Positions 11,155 through 41,518 of a stretch of DNA of 64,000 bases are shown piece by piece. Position 1 is the stretch's first letter. Each line of letters begins with the position of its first letter. Made by a program: the position numbers and the translations under genes. Source of the stretch: Ectobius pallidus (lineage: Eukaryota; Arthropoda; Insecta; Blattodea; Ectobiidae); contig CAXKWD010000007.1 of the NCBI GenBank assembly GCA_964059195.1, forward strand, positions 155,047,269 through 155,111,268. The letters are read 5' to 3'. Under the pieces are notes generated by a model, which saw only the letters and a program-made list of their open reading frames with translations, ran no database searches and had not been told where the DNA came from.

Positions 11155-12059
11155 ATCGTAAATAATACATACTACAAACAATACAAGAATTGATAAATTA
11201 TAAATTAAAACTAAGCATGCTACAGACAATAAAATTACAAGGATTTAATTACAAGTTTGATAAACTAAACTAAAATAAAATTAATGACTAATAAAATGGA
11301 TATTCAACTTATTTCTAAATTGTGGTACATTTCGACAGTCTCTGATATGACAAGGCAACGAATTCCAAAAGCGAGGAATTGATACACTAAAAGATGAAGA
11401 ATAGAATGATGTTGTATGTCGGGGAATAAGCAGTAGATTTTGGTTATGCGTTCGTGAGGTCGAAAGGAGATTAAAACGAGAGTGTAAGTAAGAAGGAGAG
11501 GAAGATAATAATATGTTATAAAGAAAGATAAGAGAATGGATCATTCTTCGTTGTTTGAGGCGCATCCATGACAAGGTGTGAAAAGATGGCGTCACGTGGT
11601 CAAATCGTCTGATATTACAGATAAATCTAACACAAGCGTTATGAGCACGCTGAAGTCTGTCAGTAAGGCTGGTGTTTAAGTTATGGGTGGGACAAAACGT
11701 CACTGTTTGCTATTTTACATAGTAATTAACCACACATACTTTTTTAAGTTAATCTTATGCCAAATTGTACATTAAGACATATATTTTCTCAAATCAAACA
11801 GGACATAGCTGATTATCCTTGACTACTTAGTTTTAATGAGTGTTAAAATCATGTTATAAATGTAAAAAAAAATCAACTTCAATGTAATAAATACATAATC
11901 AATAAATTTTACACGTATGAAACAACTTCAAATACATATAATTCTTTAATATTCAGTGAATTTGAGGTTTTAAATTTTTATTTGACTACCTGATTACACT
12001 GGTTTTATAACATCTCTCTTTGAGGGAAAAATTCCCATATTTTATGAAAAGGCTGAGCA

Positions 12060-12616
12060 CTGGTTAGCCCTGCAATTTACCTTTGCCCGAAGCCCTGCAA
12101 ATTGACGGGACAGCCCTGACAATTATATATTTAAAAGTTTATTCAATTAGTTATTAAATGTCCAGTTTCCTTAAGATTTGTCAATAGGGCGAAGTGTGAA
12201 AGTTTCACGTGTTGTGTATTTCCGTTTTATTTGCATTTACATCTCATTGTGAACGGGCCTTAACTCTAGATCAGCAATTTCTCATTGAGTTTCTTTATCT
12301 ATGGCCACTTGAAGAGGGTGTATGAATGATGCAACTTTCTAACAATTAGATTGTGTTTAATCTTATCTCTGGCACTGATTGATAGTGATTGTACATATGA
12401 TGTGACCAACACATGAATGTATAAAACAAATATGGAAATTTACTCATCTAGTGGATGGTATTTTCACAATTATATGAACTTAGCATGCAATGAAAACTTC
12501 AGTAAATACTAGCAATATCAAGGCGTGGGAGTCCATGATTTTTAATTTTGTTTATAATCCTTGGAATACAATTCTAAAATCAGTTAAACTGATAAAACAA
12601 AGTGCCAGATGTAGTG
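12060..12616. other. No recognisable gene or repeat
   Basis: AT-rich spacer between two transposons. A few phrases (ATCAGTTAAACTGATAAAACAAAGTGCCAG) also occur near 2790-2815 and 63180-63210, so it is itself an old dispersed repeat. Confidence 0.4.
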
Positions 12617-12859
12617 CGACCTTTTCATAAAAATGGGAATTTTTCCCTCAAAGAGAGAAGTTATAAAACCAGTGTAATCAGGTAGTCAAATAAAAGTTTA
12701 AAACCTCAAATTCACTGAACATTAAGGAATTACATATATTTGAAGTTGTTTCATGTGTAAAATCTGTCGATTATGTATTTATTATGTTGCAGTTGATTTT
12801 TTTTACACTTATAGCATGATTTTAACACTCACTAAAACTAAGTAGACAAGAGTAATCAG

Positions 12860-14575
12860 TAGAGACAGGCAAAATATGAAATTTCATATTCTAAAATATG
12901 GCTCCTAGCACTCTGAAAACTCGGATCTTTACGAATCACGAAGTTTAGATGGCAATACATGCAAGAAAAAAGTTCATATTTCATAATATTTTGGTAAAAT
13001 CTTCATATTCCGTTAAAATCTTCATAAAGCTTCATATTTTGTATGATTTGCAAATTTTTTCTTCATTAATACTTATTTGACAAATGAATTGAGTTTTCCA
13101 CATTATTAAAATGTTTTGAAAAATTTTCCTGGAATCGCATCTCAAATCCCTAAACCGCTAACTCCAGAAAGCTAAGACATTTGGCAACACTTCTAACTGT
13201 TAAGAGGTACCCAACACAATTCCACTCTAATAATAGCCTACTTCCACTATGAACAGGAATGGGATTTCTACATATTGTTTGGAAGTAGTCACATTCCTTG
13301 CATTCCAAAAGATAACTCGACAGCAAGGGCGGGGGTAGGGAATGTTTACAGTTAGAGGAACTAGCTCACTAGCAGGGAGGAGGGAATATTCATTGATGTG
13401 TTGTTTGCGATTCGTGGTGATTTGGATCGTGTGCCTAAATCTGGAATGCGCAATTGGTGACGGAGTTAAACTGTTTTAAAACAGATGGAACGATTGTTAT
13501 GTGCACATTTTGTAACAAAAGTGTTAAGTATGGAATATAGTCCTTTTTATTACCTGTGTAATATTATCTAAAGACAAATTTGTTCTAACATTCAAATTAT
13601 GTTTACGCTACATTTGATATCTTGGGAAAGAACAAATGTAAGATGCATCTTCGCATGAGACATATCCCGGCCAGCCTTCCCCCAGTGAAGCAATTCATTT
13701 TATGCCGTGATCTAGTGAATTCTTCGAGGATGAATAGGCTGACAAACCGTTGGGTACAAGGCACATATTCTCGCATTTAATATTTGGTACAAGGGGCGCT
13801 CTAGAATGTTTAATATTTGGTACAAGGGGTGCTCTAGAATTTTTAATATTCGGTACAAGGGGCACTCTAGCAGTTTTAATATTTGTTACAAGGGGCACTC
13901 TTGCAATTTTAATATTTGGTACTGTCGGGAGTGTCGGCGACAATATACAAGGATAGTTTGTCACCTGCTTCCCTGAGAAACAAAATGTGAATATTGAGTG
14001 ATCGAGTGGGCGGAGCTTAAAGTGCACTTAATATTTGGCTTTCGCCGTTATCTTTATTCTGAACAAATGGGTGACTGAATTACATAATCATTTTGTTATT
14101 AATTTATTTTTTAATACTCGTATCTGCAAAGACAAAGTTTCAGCTGAAACAACACACAAATAGCATTATACATAAAAAAAAATGAAAATTAAAGACACAC
14201 ACACAGTTCAGACGTTTCTTACCGACAGAAGATGCAACTTTTTGCCAGAAAACATTGAAAAGCTGCTTTTATCTTATTGTAATAAATATTAGTTGATGTG
14301 ATGATGTGATGTGAAAAATGTAGGTGAATAGAATATTGTGAATATTTAACGTATTAATTACCAGTTAACTAGTGTTTTTATTTTGCCCTCTCATTGTAAA
14401 TATGATAGATATTCCTTTGTGTGTTGTCTTAAATCAAATAACAAATATTCAGATGATAAAATTGGTGATTTATTGCATTTCATAATATTTTTAGTTTTTT
14501 TCTTCATAATTTCATACTTAGCATAAATAAATTTCATATTTTGGCAAAATTTTCTTCATATTGTGCCTGTCTCTA
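12860..14575. mobile_element. hAT element remnant, TAGAGACAGGC ends, perfect 8-bp target duplication
   Basis: The ends TAGAGACAGGCAAAATATGAA and its inverse TTCATATTGTGCCTGTCTCTA are flanked by GTAATCAG on both sides (12852-12859 and 14576-14583). Sub-terminal zones contain many copies of TTCATATTTT/CTTCATA. Around 13490-13535 the plus strand reads TIVMCTFCNKSVKYG, resembling the CxxC start of a BED zinc finger, which hAT transposases carry. This suggests it derives from an autonomous element. A 33-bp tandem repeat lies at 13770-13925. Confidence 0.85.
13770..13925. repeat. 33-bp tandem repeat, nearly 5 units
   Basis: GGTAC (once GTTAC) recurs at 13786, 13819, 13852, 13885 and 13918, exactly 33 bases apart. 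Each unit contains ACAAGGGGCRCTCTAGMA followed by a TTTTAATATT stretch. The period is a multiple of three and both strands stay open through it, giving an 11-residue peptide repeat on either strand (plus LIFGTRGALE; minus APLVPNIK). Confidence 0.9.
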
Positions 14576-15159
14576 GTAATCAGCTATGTCTTTTTTATTT
14601 TGACAAAATATACATTTTAAGGCACAATTTGGTATAAGATTAACTTCAAAAAGTATGTGTGGTTAATTACTATGTAAAATAACAAAGAGCGACTTCTTGT
14701 CCCACCTGTAATGTCCCACCCTTAATGTTGATAGTATTTCTAAATTATTATTGATGAGTTCTGGAAACAGTTGATTGTTCTGACAATCTGGAAACAGTTT
14801 ATAACTTGTATACCTGGGTATAATCCCTCATATCTTCATTAATAACAACATTAAGTCTCTAACATTAATAGCAGAACAGCAAATGAACTGTTTTTGTGCT
14901 CCATTAAAATCGTTGTCCAAATTATGTCCCACCTGTAATAGATTTTGAAAAACAAATTTTTAATATTTAAAATCAATTTTAAATAATGTTTTCCATGTAG
15001 TATGAAGGAGAAGGCATAGTAAATTTCACCTAATGAGCAGAAGAGTTCTAGTTCATTATTTATGATATATAGTGAACAAAAATACTTGTCATAATATGCT
15101 AGAATGTCCCACCCGTAATTATGAAATGGCTGAGTTATTAAGTCATATTTCAGAAACTA

Positions 15160-15450
15160 TTATAAAAAAAACTTTAAAAAAACTATTTTTTTTTTAAGTT
15201 TAGACCATGGTTTCTTGAGCAGGTTTCATCAGTACATGTGAATGAATAAGTGGGATAACTAGGATGTTAACAGAACAAATTTACAACAAATTCTTCACAT
15301 CAAAAATATCCCTTTATTTGTGCCAAAACATCTAAAGGCTTGCAAATGCACAATCATTTGTCTTCAGTTCCCATCAGCATATTCAGTTATATCGATTGAT
15401 GCAAATTTGTTATTTAAAAAGCATGTGATTGTTAATTGGTTGTTACACCA
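15160..15450. repeat. Dispersed repeat, copy A (second copy at 63235-63478)
   Basis: Begins with a T-run and TTTAGACCATGGTTTCTTGA; ends with GCAAATTTGTTATTTAAAAA. The same order of phrases recurs near the right end of the window. No coding capacity; the class is unknown. Confidence 0.6.
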
Positions 15451-15454
15451 GTAA

Positions 15455-15605
15455 GGGTCGATCGATTTGGTCCAATCAATAGGGTACTTCCTGTAGACTT
15501 TATGAATGTGTGTAGGTAGGCCTATGAAGTTTCATGTAAATCTGATGAAGCATGTTTGAGTTATTGTGCGTACAGACACATGGTAAGACAGATGGAGAGT
15601 CATTT
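15455..15605. repeat. Single unit of the 3134-3885 repeat family
   Basis: Contains TCGATTTGGTCCAATCAATA, AAGTTTCATGTAAATCTGA, GTTTGAGTTATTGTGCGTAC and an ACAGACACATGG tail, matching the last unit at 3760-3860. Confidence 0.65.
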
Positions 15606-15849
15606 TTCTTGTTAACCAAGTGACTTAATCTAAGATATTCTGCTTAGAAAATATGGAGAAGAATAAAATATATTATTAATGAACTTCATACCGAAATGTG
15701 TATTTTCATGTCTCAGCCTCATGCAAGCATAATTTATATTGTTTGCCAAGCAAAACATAAGTGTGATTTTGTACAAATGATGGCTGGCAAGAAATGTTTC
15801 ATTTAAAAGTTTTAGCTCTTAGTATATAGCCTAAACATTATCTACTCTT

Positions 15850-16566
15850 ATACAATTCAACGGCCCTAAATAGCGTGCTTGCTCGCCCGCTTCGTGAGAC
15901 ATCGGGTATACTCGGCGATGTTCGTCTCTCGCAGTCTAAACTTTCATGACGACTACAAAATTAGGAAGGAAAACCGTTTCTTTATTATATAAGGTCTAAG
16001 TGAAATGAACACAATGAACAAATATTCTAATTTTATTTTTACTTACAATTTTCATAGCTCTGAACCACAAACATTTTTAATAATCTACCAGTGTAATTTT
16101 CTTAAAAATCCTGGAGTCAATGAATAATGGCGGGCGAAGCCGGGGGCAACAGCTGTAAAGTATTGATGGTTTTATCTCTTGAAATATCGTTGATAATAAT
16201 AATCGAAACAAACCATTCCTTCCCTTGAAACATTATATAATTTCTGAAAATTACACTGAATTGATAAAATAAAATTCACATCATATTCATGTCAATAAAC
16301 AGCTGAGAAACAATACGTATTATGTGTTCACAGGTTCTTTGGAACTGCATAATCGATTCTGATATAGTTTTCCCAGGGGGCGCTTTCATGTCGTGGAATG
16401 TACTCTAAAGCAGGAATTTTAGCGGTTTCATTAATTATTAATGGCTTAGTTTATGAATGATTCGCGTGCAAGTTTTAATAATAAATAATGTGCTTTAATA
16501 ATTATTATACTCTTAATTTTTAATTTTTAAAAGAATTATCGTGGCGAAGCCACGGGCACCTCCTAG
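15850..16566 (+). mobile_element. Non-autonomous Helitron (3' end certain, 5' end approximate)
   Basis: The 3' end has the Helitron hallmark: a short hairpin (CGTGGC-GAA-GCCACG, 16540-16554), then GGGCACCTCCTAG followed by T. The element shares GGGCGCTTTC, CGTGGAATG, GGTTTCATTAATTATTAAT and TTATGAATGATTCG phrases with 61205-62001, which ends the same way. The 5' end near 15850 is a guess; no RepHel frame is present. Confidence 0.7.
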
Positions 16567-16784
16567 TCAAATATACAATAGAGTGGAAGATTCTGAAGCT
16601 GTTTAAAAATGGATTTACATGAAGATCTCTGTCTTGTTTTAGTAATAGTTGTTAATATTCATGTTTGCATGATAAATAGCTTTTTACAAGGTGGGGAATT
16701 ACCCCAAATTAAAATCTGTATCTGGTTTCCTATATCGCGTATGATGGGGCAAAGGGCCTCTAAATGGAGGTTTCTGTTACCTAA

Positions 16785-17272
16785 GCCACCAACACCAAAT
16801 GGAAGTGGGGAGGCCACGTCGCAAGACTCAAAGACGACAGATGGACATACAAGGCCACAATGTGGGACCCTCGTACTGGAAGAAGATCCCTCGGAAGACC
16901 AAGACAGAGATGGGCTGATCTCTTCAAGGAACTTGTAGGACGACAGAGCAAGAAATAGGAATGACTGGAAAGTCTTAAGAAGACAAGTGAACAGTGACTG
17001 AAACCAGTGCATAGGCGATCGAAGTCTTACGAAGACAAGTGTACAGGACCGTAACAAGTGTAATGACGTAAACTACAATGAAGCGCACAATGACTCAGAC
17101 TAGTGTAAGTGGACAAAGACCAGGAATTGCATAAAAGCCCAAGAGCACAAATATCCCTCACGTGTAATAGCTCACCACATGTAGGTGTATTCGAGCTTAC
17201 CCTCTTCGAGGAGGCCATTGCCCTTAACGGGACATTTAGGCTAATCATTTCATTTCATTTCATTTCATGTGA
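16785..17272 (+). mobile_element. RTE-like LINE 3' fragment
   Basis: The plus strand encodes a C-terminal tail with WGGHVARLKDDRWTYKATM and later GRPRQRWADLFKELVG. This pattern (GHV-R near the start, GRP-RW later) is shared by the three larger LINEs of this window. The fragment ends in a (CATTT)n tail at about 17248-17268. Everything upstream of the tail domain is gone. Confidence 0.65.
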
Positions 17273-17325
17273 ATTTTGTTACACTTATTTTCCGAGAGAG
17301 GGCAGAGGGACATCGCCTCTCAACC

Positions 17326-17338
17326 CCCCCCCCCCCCT
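17326..17338. repeat. Poly-C tract
   Basis: A run of about 13 C bases; its length may be uncertain in an assembly. Confidence 0.8.
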
Positions 17339-17399
17339 CAGGAAACTAAGGTATAACTTGGATTTGAAAGGGCTGAGAAATTATGTCCAGAGGCTCTAA

Positions 17400-17583
17400 T
17401 TTAGGCTTGGGTTCTTTTACGTGCTGTAAATCTTCGACACGGGGCCCCAGCTTAAAGTCCCTTCTGGAGGACTCTGTGCCCAGGATTTTTACTCCTGAAA
17501 AATCCATCGACCGTGGCTGGGTTTGATCCCGCGACCTTCGGATCTAGAGGTGGGCACACTACTTCTAGACCACTGCGGCCGAC
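17400..17583 (-). mobile_element. tRNA-derived SINE of a second family
   Basis: The minus strand starts with a tRNA-like head (GTCGGCCGCAGTGGTCTAGA; B-box degenerate, GGGATCAAACC). A body with TTTACAGCACGTAAAAGAAC follows. That phrase resembles the conserved central domain found in SINEs of many invertebrates (general knowledge). Confidence 0.6.
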
Positions 17584-17589
17584 AAATTG

Positions 17590-17725
17590 CAATAACTCCT
17601 TGGCGCTAACATCGAAGAAGAAACAAGGCCTGCCACCCGACTGCTGCGTCATCTACCATAAGCAGACGGCTGGATTGGGGGCATGTGGTCAGCATGCCAA
17701 CACTCAAGGCCGTTAATGTTCAGCT
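17590..17725 (-). mobile_element. SINE body fragment, same family as 10827-11154
   Basis: Carries CCACCCGACTGCTGCGTCAT, TGGTCAGCATGCC and CAAGGCCGTTAATG as in the complete copy; no tRNA head of that family is attached. It abuts the other SINE. Confidence 0.65.
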
Positions 17726-17881
17726 TAGGTGGGAAAGTAAGCATAGTACAGTAGAATTGCTGTAAACAAATCTGTTAACAAGAATTAGATTAGATTGACT
17801 GAAGGTCTATACTGTTATGAAATTGATTCCTATCACACCTATCTGAAGAGCATAGTCACGTGTACATAGATAACAGAGAAG

Positions 17882-17888
17882 TATAAAG
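17882..17888 (+). promoter_or_regulatory. Candidate TATA box of the maltase gene
   Basis: TATAAAG lies 39 bases before the maltase ATG, which would leave a leader of only about ten bases. It could be the core promoter if the first coding exon is also the first exon. Confidence 0.5.
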
Positions 17889-17911
17889 TGTTGAGTGGGC
17901 CTGGTATGTGA

Positions 17912-37377
<19,466 letters not shown>

Positions 37378-37442
37378 AGCTTCAGCACTTTGTATTTATT
37401 CAACTTATCGCCTTGTATTTATATCAACGTATTCATCCTTAA

Positions 37443-37448
37443 AATAAA
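37443..37448 (+). promoter_or_regulatory. Candidate poly(A) signal of the maltase gene
   Basis: AATAAA 65 bases after the stop codon, with a TTGT/TGT-rich stretch downstream. Confidence 0.6.
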
Positions 37449-38264
37449 CAACATTTCTGTATTGTTCATGTATATTATTTTGTAAAGATCATTTATTCTT
37501 TGTAGAATGTATTCAATATACTGAGTGAACCAGACCAAAGCACGTGTGAGGAATGCCGCTGCAAATCATTCAAAATACTAAGTTTACAGGAGATAAACAA
37601 ATTAATTATCCCTAAACTATGGGAACTATTTATTTCAAACATAATTCACTTTCAGGGTAATCTTCGTGACAAAAAAGCAGTGGACAAAATACGGTTTGCA
37701 GCAATAATGAATATGGACAGAATATGGTTTGCAACAACAGCCGCTTTTCGCATGTCATTTACACCAGGACAAAATATAATTTGACTCAAACAGAGTTCAC
37801 AGCATGAAAGAGCATGCTAGAAACTATATGAATTCATGTAAACTATTTCGTTCAGGGGTGGACATAATAAGATTTGCAACGGTACTCCTCATGTGAAATT
37901 TTACTTAGGCTTGATTTCATCAATCTTTCACAACAGGAAGTGGAGTCAGTGGCATATCACTTTCAAATTTTAGGTGGGGGCCGGGGTTAAACAGGTTACC
38001 ATTAGATGGAGTTCTTGGTAGGAATAATTTTTATTAATTCAACTTTTTTAAGGAAACAATGTAACAAAAGCCATTGGAAGAACAGGTTGCCACTGAAGCT
38101 CTGCCCACCCTGGTCGAGTGTTGCTTTGGCAGTGGCCCATTTCCCTGCCTCAGCCCCTTGTACCAAAGCTTATGCACTAATTACTACAATATGAGGCATC
38201 CCCTTGTATGAAAAGCGGCTCTCTGAACTTAAAAAATGGATTCTTGTTTCACACCCCAATTATC
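37449..38264. other. Intergenic start, nothing recognised
   Basis: Non-coding spacer after the maltase gene. Short frames only; no element ends identified. Confidence 0.45.
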
Positions 38265-38335
38265 ACTCGATGGCATAGTGGATAAGACGACTGGCTAAGA
38301 TGCTAGCAGTCTTGTGTTAGAATCCCGATAGGTTG
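38265..38335 (+). repeat. Decayed tRNA-like sequence
   Basis: TGGCATAGTGGATAAGACGA resembles an A-box region and GTGTTAGAATCCC a damaged B-box, seventy bases in all. A SINE head or tRNA relic. Confidence 0.4.
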
Positions 38336-38764
38336 AAAATTTATAGGCTAGGAATAGGTTCCAAATAGGTAGGTAGGGTGAAGGATGGAGGAGAAAGAGG
38401 AAGAGAAGAGCAGAAAGGAAAAAAAATAAATAAATATTTTCCAATTTTCAATGCTGCTATACCTGGGCCGCTGTAACATTGCACTTTCCAGTTTCAACTA
38501 TATGCATATTTACGTTGGCTGCACTGCACTGCAATTCTATTCACTGACAGACAGAAGCCATTCGGCTTCGAACATTACATGCTTGAATTAGGGGATTCTA
38601 TCTCATTTTTCCGTAATTAATGTATTGCGTCTCAGTATTAATAGTATTTATACAAATACAAACACAAATACACTATTAATAAAAAATCGTATTGTTCATA
38701 TACAAAGGCTAATGCTAAAGCATAATCTTTACATCCCTATTATTCTCGTTCTTTGACAAAGTTA

Positions 38765-38834
38765 TGAGTGGTGTAATGGTTAAGATGCTAGATCGTGGAG
38801 CTAGGGGTCCTAGGTTCAAATCCCACCCTATGCT
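38765..38834 (+). repeat. tRNA-like sequence
   Basis: TGGTGTAATGGTTAAGATGC (A-box-like) is followed 25 bases later by AGGTTCAAATCCC (B-box). The acceptor stem does not pair well, so a SINE head is more likely than a tRNA gene. Confidence 0.5.
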
Positions 38835-41446
38835 GTAATTTTTTTTTTATTTATTCACTATATTTTTAAGATTTAAATGCAGTGTTTAATTTTTAATTTT
38901 TAAAACCTGCCTTATACTTTTTGTCAAATCTATAAATGCAGATCCAGATTTCACGTACTTTGCACCTTGGGCAAAACTTTGTTAATAGCCCGTTTAATTT
39001 TTTACTTTTACCACCTACCCCAAGTTACTGTTTTAGTGTTAAGTTTGAGTTTTACCGAAGTATAAACCAATAGTATCCCGATAGCGTTTTATTATTGCAA
39101 GTAATCCCAGGCTTCACAACATTTATTAAAAAATAAAAGTAATTTTGTTTTGGAGAAAAATGCATGATTGCTATTGCAGTTTCATTTGCAAAACAATTAC
39201 CTAAAACCTCTGACCATATTATGTAATATAATCGATCTTTGAAACTTTCAAAAATATTTAATATAGACTAGGTTATTTGGTAATTATAAAACATATGCTA
39301 ATTTAAATTAAGATATGTTTATAAAACATATGTATTACAGGTACCATATATTAAAACAAATATTTTAGAACAAAATAATTAATGATCCAAATGTTAAAAC
39401 GAGATTTTTAATTGCGAGTTTGCTATGTTTGCGAAACGAGCCCTTAAGAGCAAATGCAGCAATCCTACGAGCAAAATAAAATAATTTTTTCACGTGTATC
39501 GTACACTATTTTTTAGACAATCGTTAAAATTTGTCAAATAATAATAATAATAGATGCTAGATTTATGATAAAGAATTACGCCCTGTGGAGCCAGCCATAC
39601 AGATTTTCTACAATTTCTGAGAACTTTCACATTTAAAAGGGCTTAGTGAATTTTAACATTTTTATCAAACTGAGTCTATTTCATAATCATATGTAAATAT
39701 TTTTAACAAAAAGAGTTTTTCCATGTGAAGCAATCAAAGTTGGTTACTCTGGAATGTTATAATTTTATACCACCCACTTTCTTAATTTCATACCATGCAA
39801 TCTAATAAGTTCAACTTATTAAGGAGGGCCGATTACATAATATTTTAGGCTCTTGAAAACATTCCTTAAGCAGTACAGTTAGTTTGTGGTAAAGTAAAAA
39901 AATTCTAGTAACAATTTAAATATTTTTTCCAGTTTTTCAAGTTTGTTTTTCTAAATTATTGTCCTTCAAATAAATATGCATTTCAGGTTTTTTAAAATAT
40001 ATTTTAAGCTCAGACATTTTTAAATGTACACACTCATTGGACAAGTCACAACTGATATCTTTGGATAAAAGTTACAAAACTTTGAAGTATCACTCTCAAC
40101 TTCTGATAATTCTGACGATCTATTCAACAAATCTTGAAGACACCATATTCGTCTTGACAAAATTGCCATGAGTTATTTTCAGGAACACACTGTTGTTATG
40201 TAATAATAGTTTGTTAATTTGTAACAGTGGTGACGTCAGAATTTTTCCCGCAGATTGACCAAAAAATGTGAAGGAGGGCCATGAGTGATGTATTTGTCTG
40301 ATAAATAATTGAAATCACTTTTGTTAAATATTTTGCATTGCAGGATGGTCGAATAAGCAATTAGAATTCCTCACAAGGACTATGATTCCTGGGATTGCGT
40401 AATGCATTACAAGAGTTAAAATCTCACTAATACACTCACATAACTTATTTTACCCTAGATACGAAAAATGCTATATTTTCTCTTTATATCCTCTTTTATC
40501 TTATATCTCTTTCACGTTTGAATCAGGGTCCGCATTGCGGGAGTGCGTATTCATACACATCGGAAATTTGTTTGTTGCAATTATATCAGTAGACAGATAT
40601 AAACATATTATTGTGCTAGGGTAACCAGAATATCCAAAATAAGCATGGCCCAATCGTTACGTTGTTACTACCATCATCCTATAAATAGTACAGGCACTAA
40701 ATCTGAGCCACAAGTCATGCAAGGCCTTATTGTTCACTCGCGAATCTGAGTTTCTACAAAGAGTGGACGGATTATAAATACCCTAAAGAGATTTATTTGA
40801 AAAATGTTTAAAATAAAAGTTTTAATTCATAGTATAAGCATCCCATCTACAAAATTTAAACAAAATCGTTACAGCAGTATTCGAGAAAATCGCGAAAAAC
40901 TAAATATTCTTCAAGTAAAGTTCCCTTAAAATAATAGAATTTCGTTGCCAATCTTCGTGTCACATCCTGAGAAAAGTACATAACCCAAAAACAAAATGTA
41001 GTTTTCATACAATTTTCCGTTCTGAGCTAGGATGTTCACAGACATACACACACACACTGAGATACACACACAGTCATATTTCCAAAAATAGTATTTTGTT
41101 TTAATTCAGAGGGCCTCAAAACGTGTATTTATGTAAAAAACTAAAGTCGGACTTTAGGGATCGAAAACAACACTTCCTCTACCTATAGGACCTAAGGTAA
41201 TGGGCAGAGGAAGTAAAGAAGGAGAATCGTGCGAAAAGAGGAACATCTTGTCCCTCTACCTGAAAAGAATTTTAATAGGTTCCGCCGCTTAAGGCGATCT
41301 TTTAATTCGCCGAGGGTTTCACTACTGATAATAAGGTTTTATACGCTACAAATTATATTATACAACAAAATATAAGACAGCTAATTTTAAAAATTAAAAA
41401 TCATAAACTGTATTTGCGTTTGAAAATAGTATGAAAAAAAATAGTA
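38835..41446. other. Intergenic AT-rich DNA, nothing firmly recognised
   Basis: The middle of the spacer between the two convergent genes. At 40840-41090 there are phrases (AAAATCGTTACAGC, GTTCACAGACATACACACAC) similar to widespread invertebrate repeats. No open frame of note. Confidence 0.45.
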
Positions 41447-41518
41447 ACCTGCCTAGGATCGAACCCTAACTTTCTGCATAACTATCCAGCAACATAACCA
41501 CTGAGCTATGATACCACA
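41447..41518 (-). repeat. tRNA-like sequence, minus strand
   Basis: The minus strand reads TATCATAGCTCAGTGGTTA and later AGGGTTCGATCCT, good A- and B-box matches. Stem pairing at the acceptor end is partial. Confidence 0.5.

Larger units (their letters stand above)
10700..11684 (-). mobile_element. 5'-truncated LINE (CR1/Jockey-like), C-terminal reverse-transcriptase tail
   Basis: The minus strand encodes about 140 residues ending at 11281: LQRAHNACVRFICNIRRFDH, MRLKQRRMIHSLIFLYNILL, then FWNSLPCHIRDC. This pattern is typical of the extreme C-terminus of CR1/L2/Jockey-group reverse transcriptases. The 3' end carries GGCCTTATGGCCTTAACTG and a (TTA)n tail at about 10703-10745. A SINE sits in its 3' UTR. 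No catalytic domain remains. Confidence 0.7.
10319..12055. mobile_element. DNA transposon, CAGCCATTTCAT family, copy 2, inverted and interrupted
   Basis: Starts CAGCCATTTCATAATTACCA and ends TTTTATGAAAAGGCTG, with AGCA on both sides (10315-10318 and 12056-12059). Its sequence is copy 1 in reverse, so the two form a large imperfect palindrome centred near 10310. A LINE 3' end and a SINE are nested inside (10700-11684). Confidence 0.8.
12617..15132. mobile_element. DNA transposon, CAGCCATTTCAT family, copy 3, split by a hAT element
   Basis: The right end ATGAAATGGCTG is intact; the left end is decayed (CGACCTTTTCATAAAA). Flanks are AGTG and AGTT, one mismatch in the 4-bp duplication. It is collinear with copy 1 and carries GTCCCACCYGTAA motifs at about 14699, 14711, 14926 and 15105. 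The hAT element at 12860-14575 is nested in it. Confidence 0.7.

Noticed and set aside
16659..17057. Minus-strand frame of about 130 codons
   Set aside because: It lies opposite the LINE C-terminal tail on the plus strand, whose GHVARLKDDRW and GRPRQRW motifs make the plus strand the coding one.
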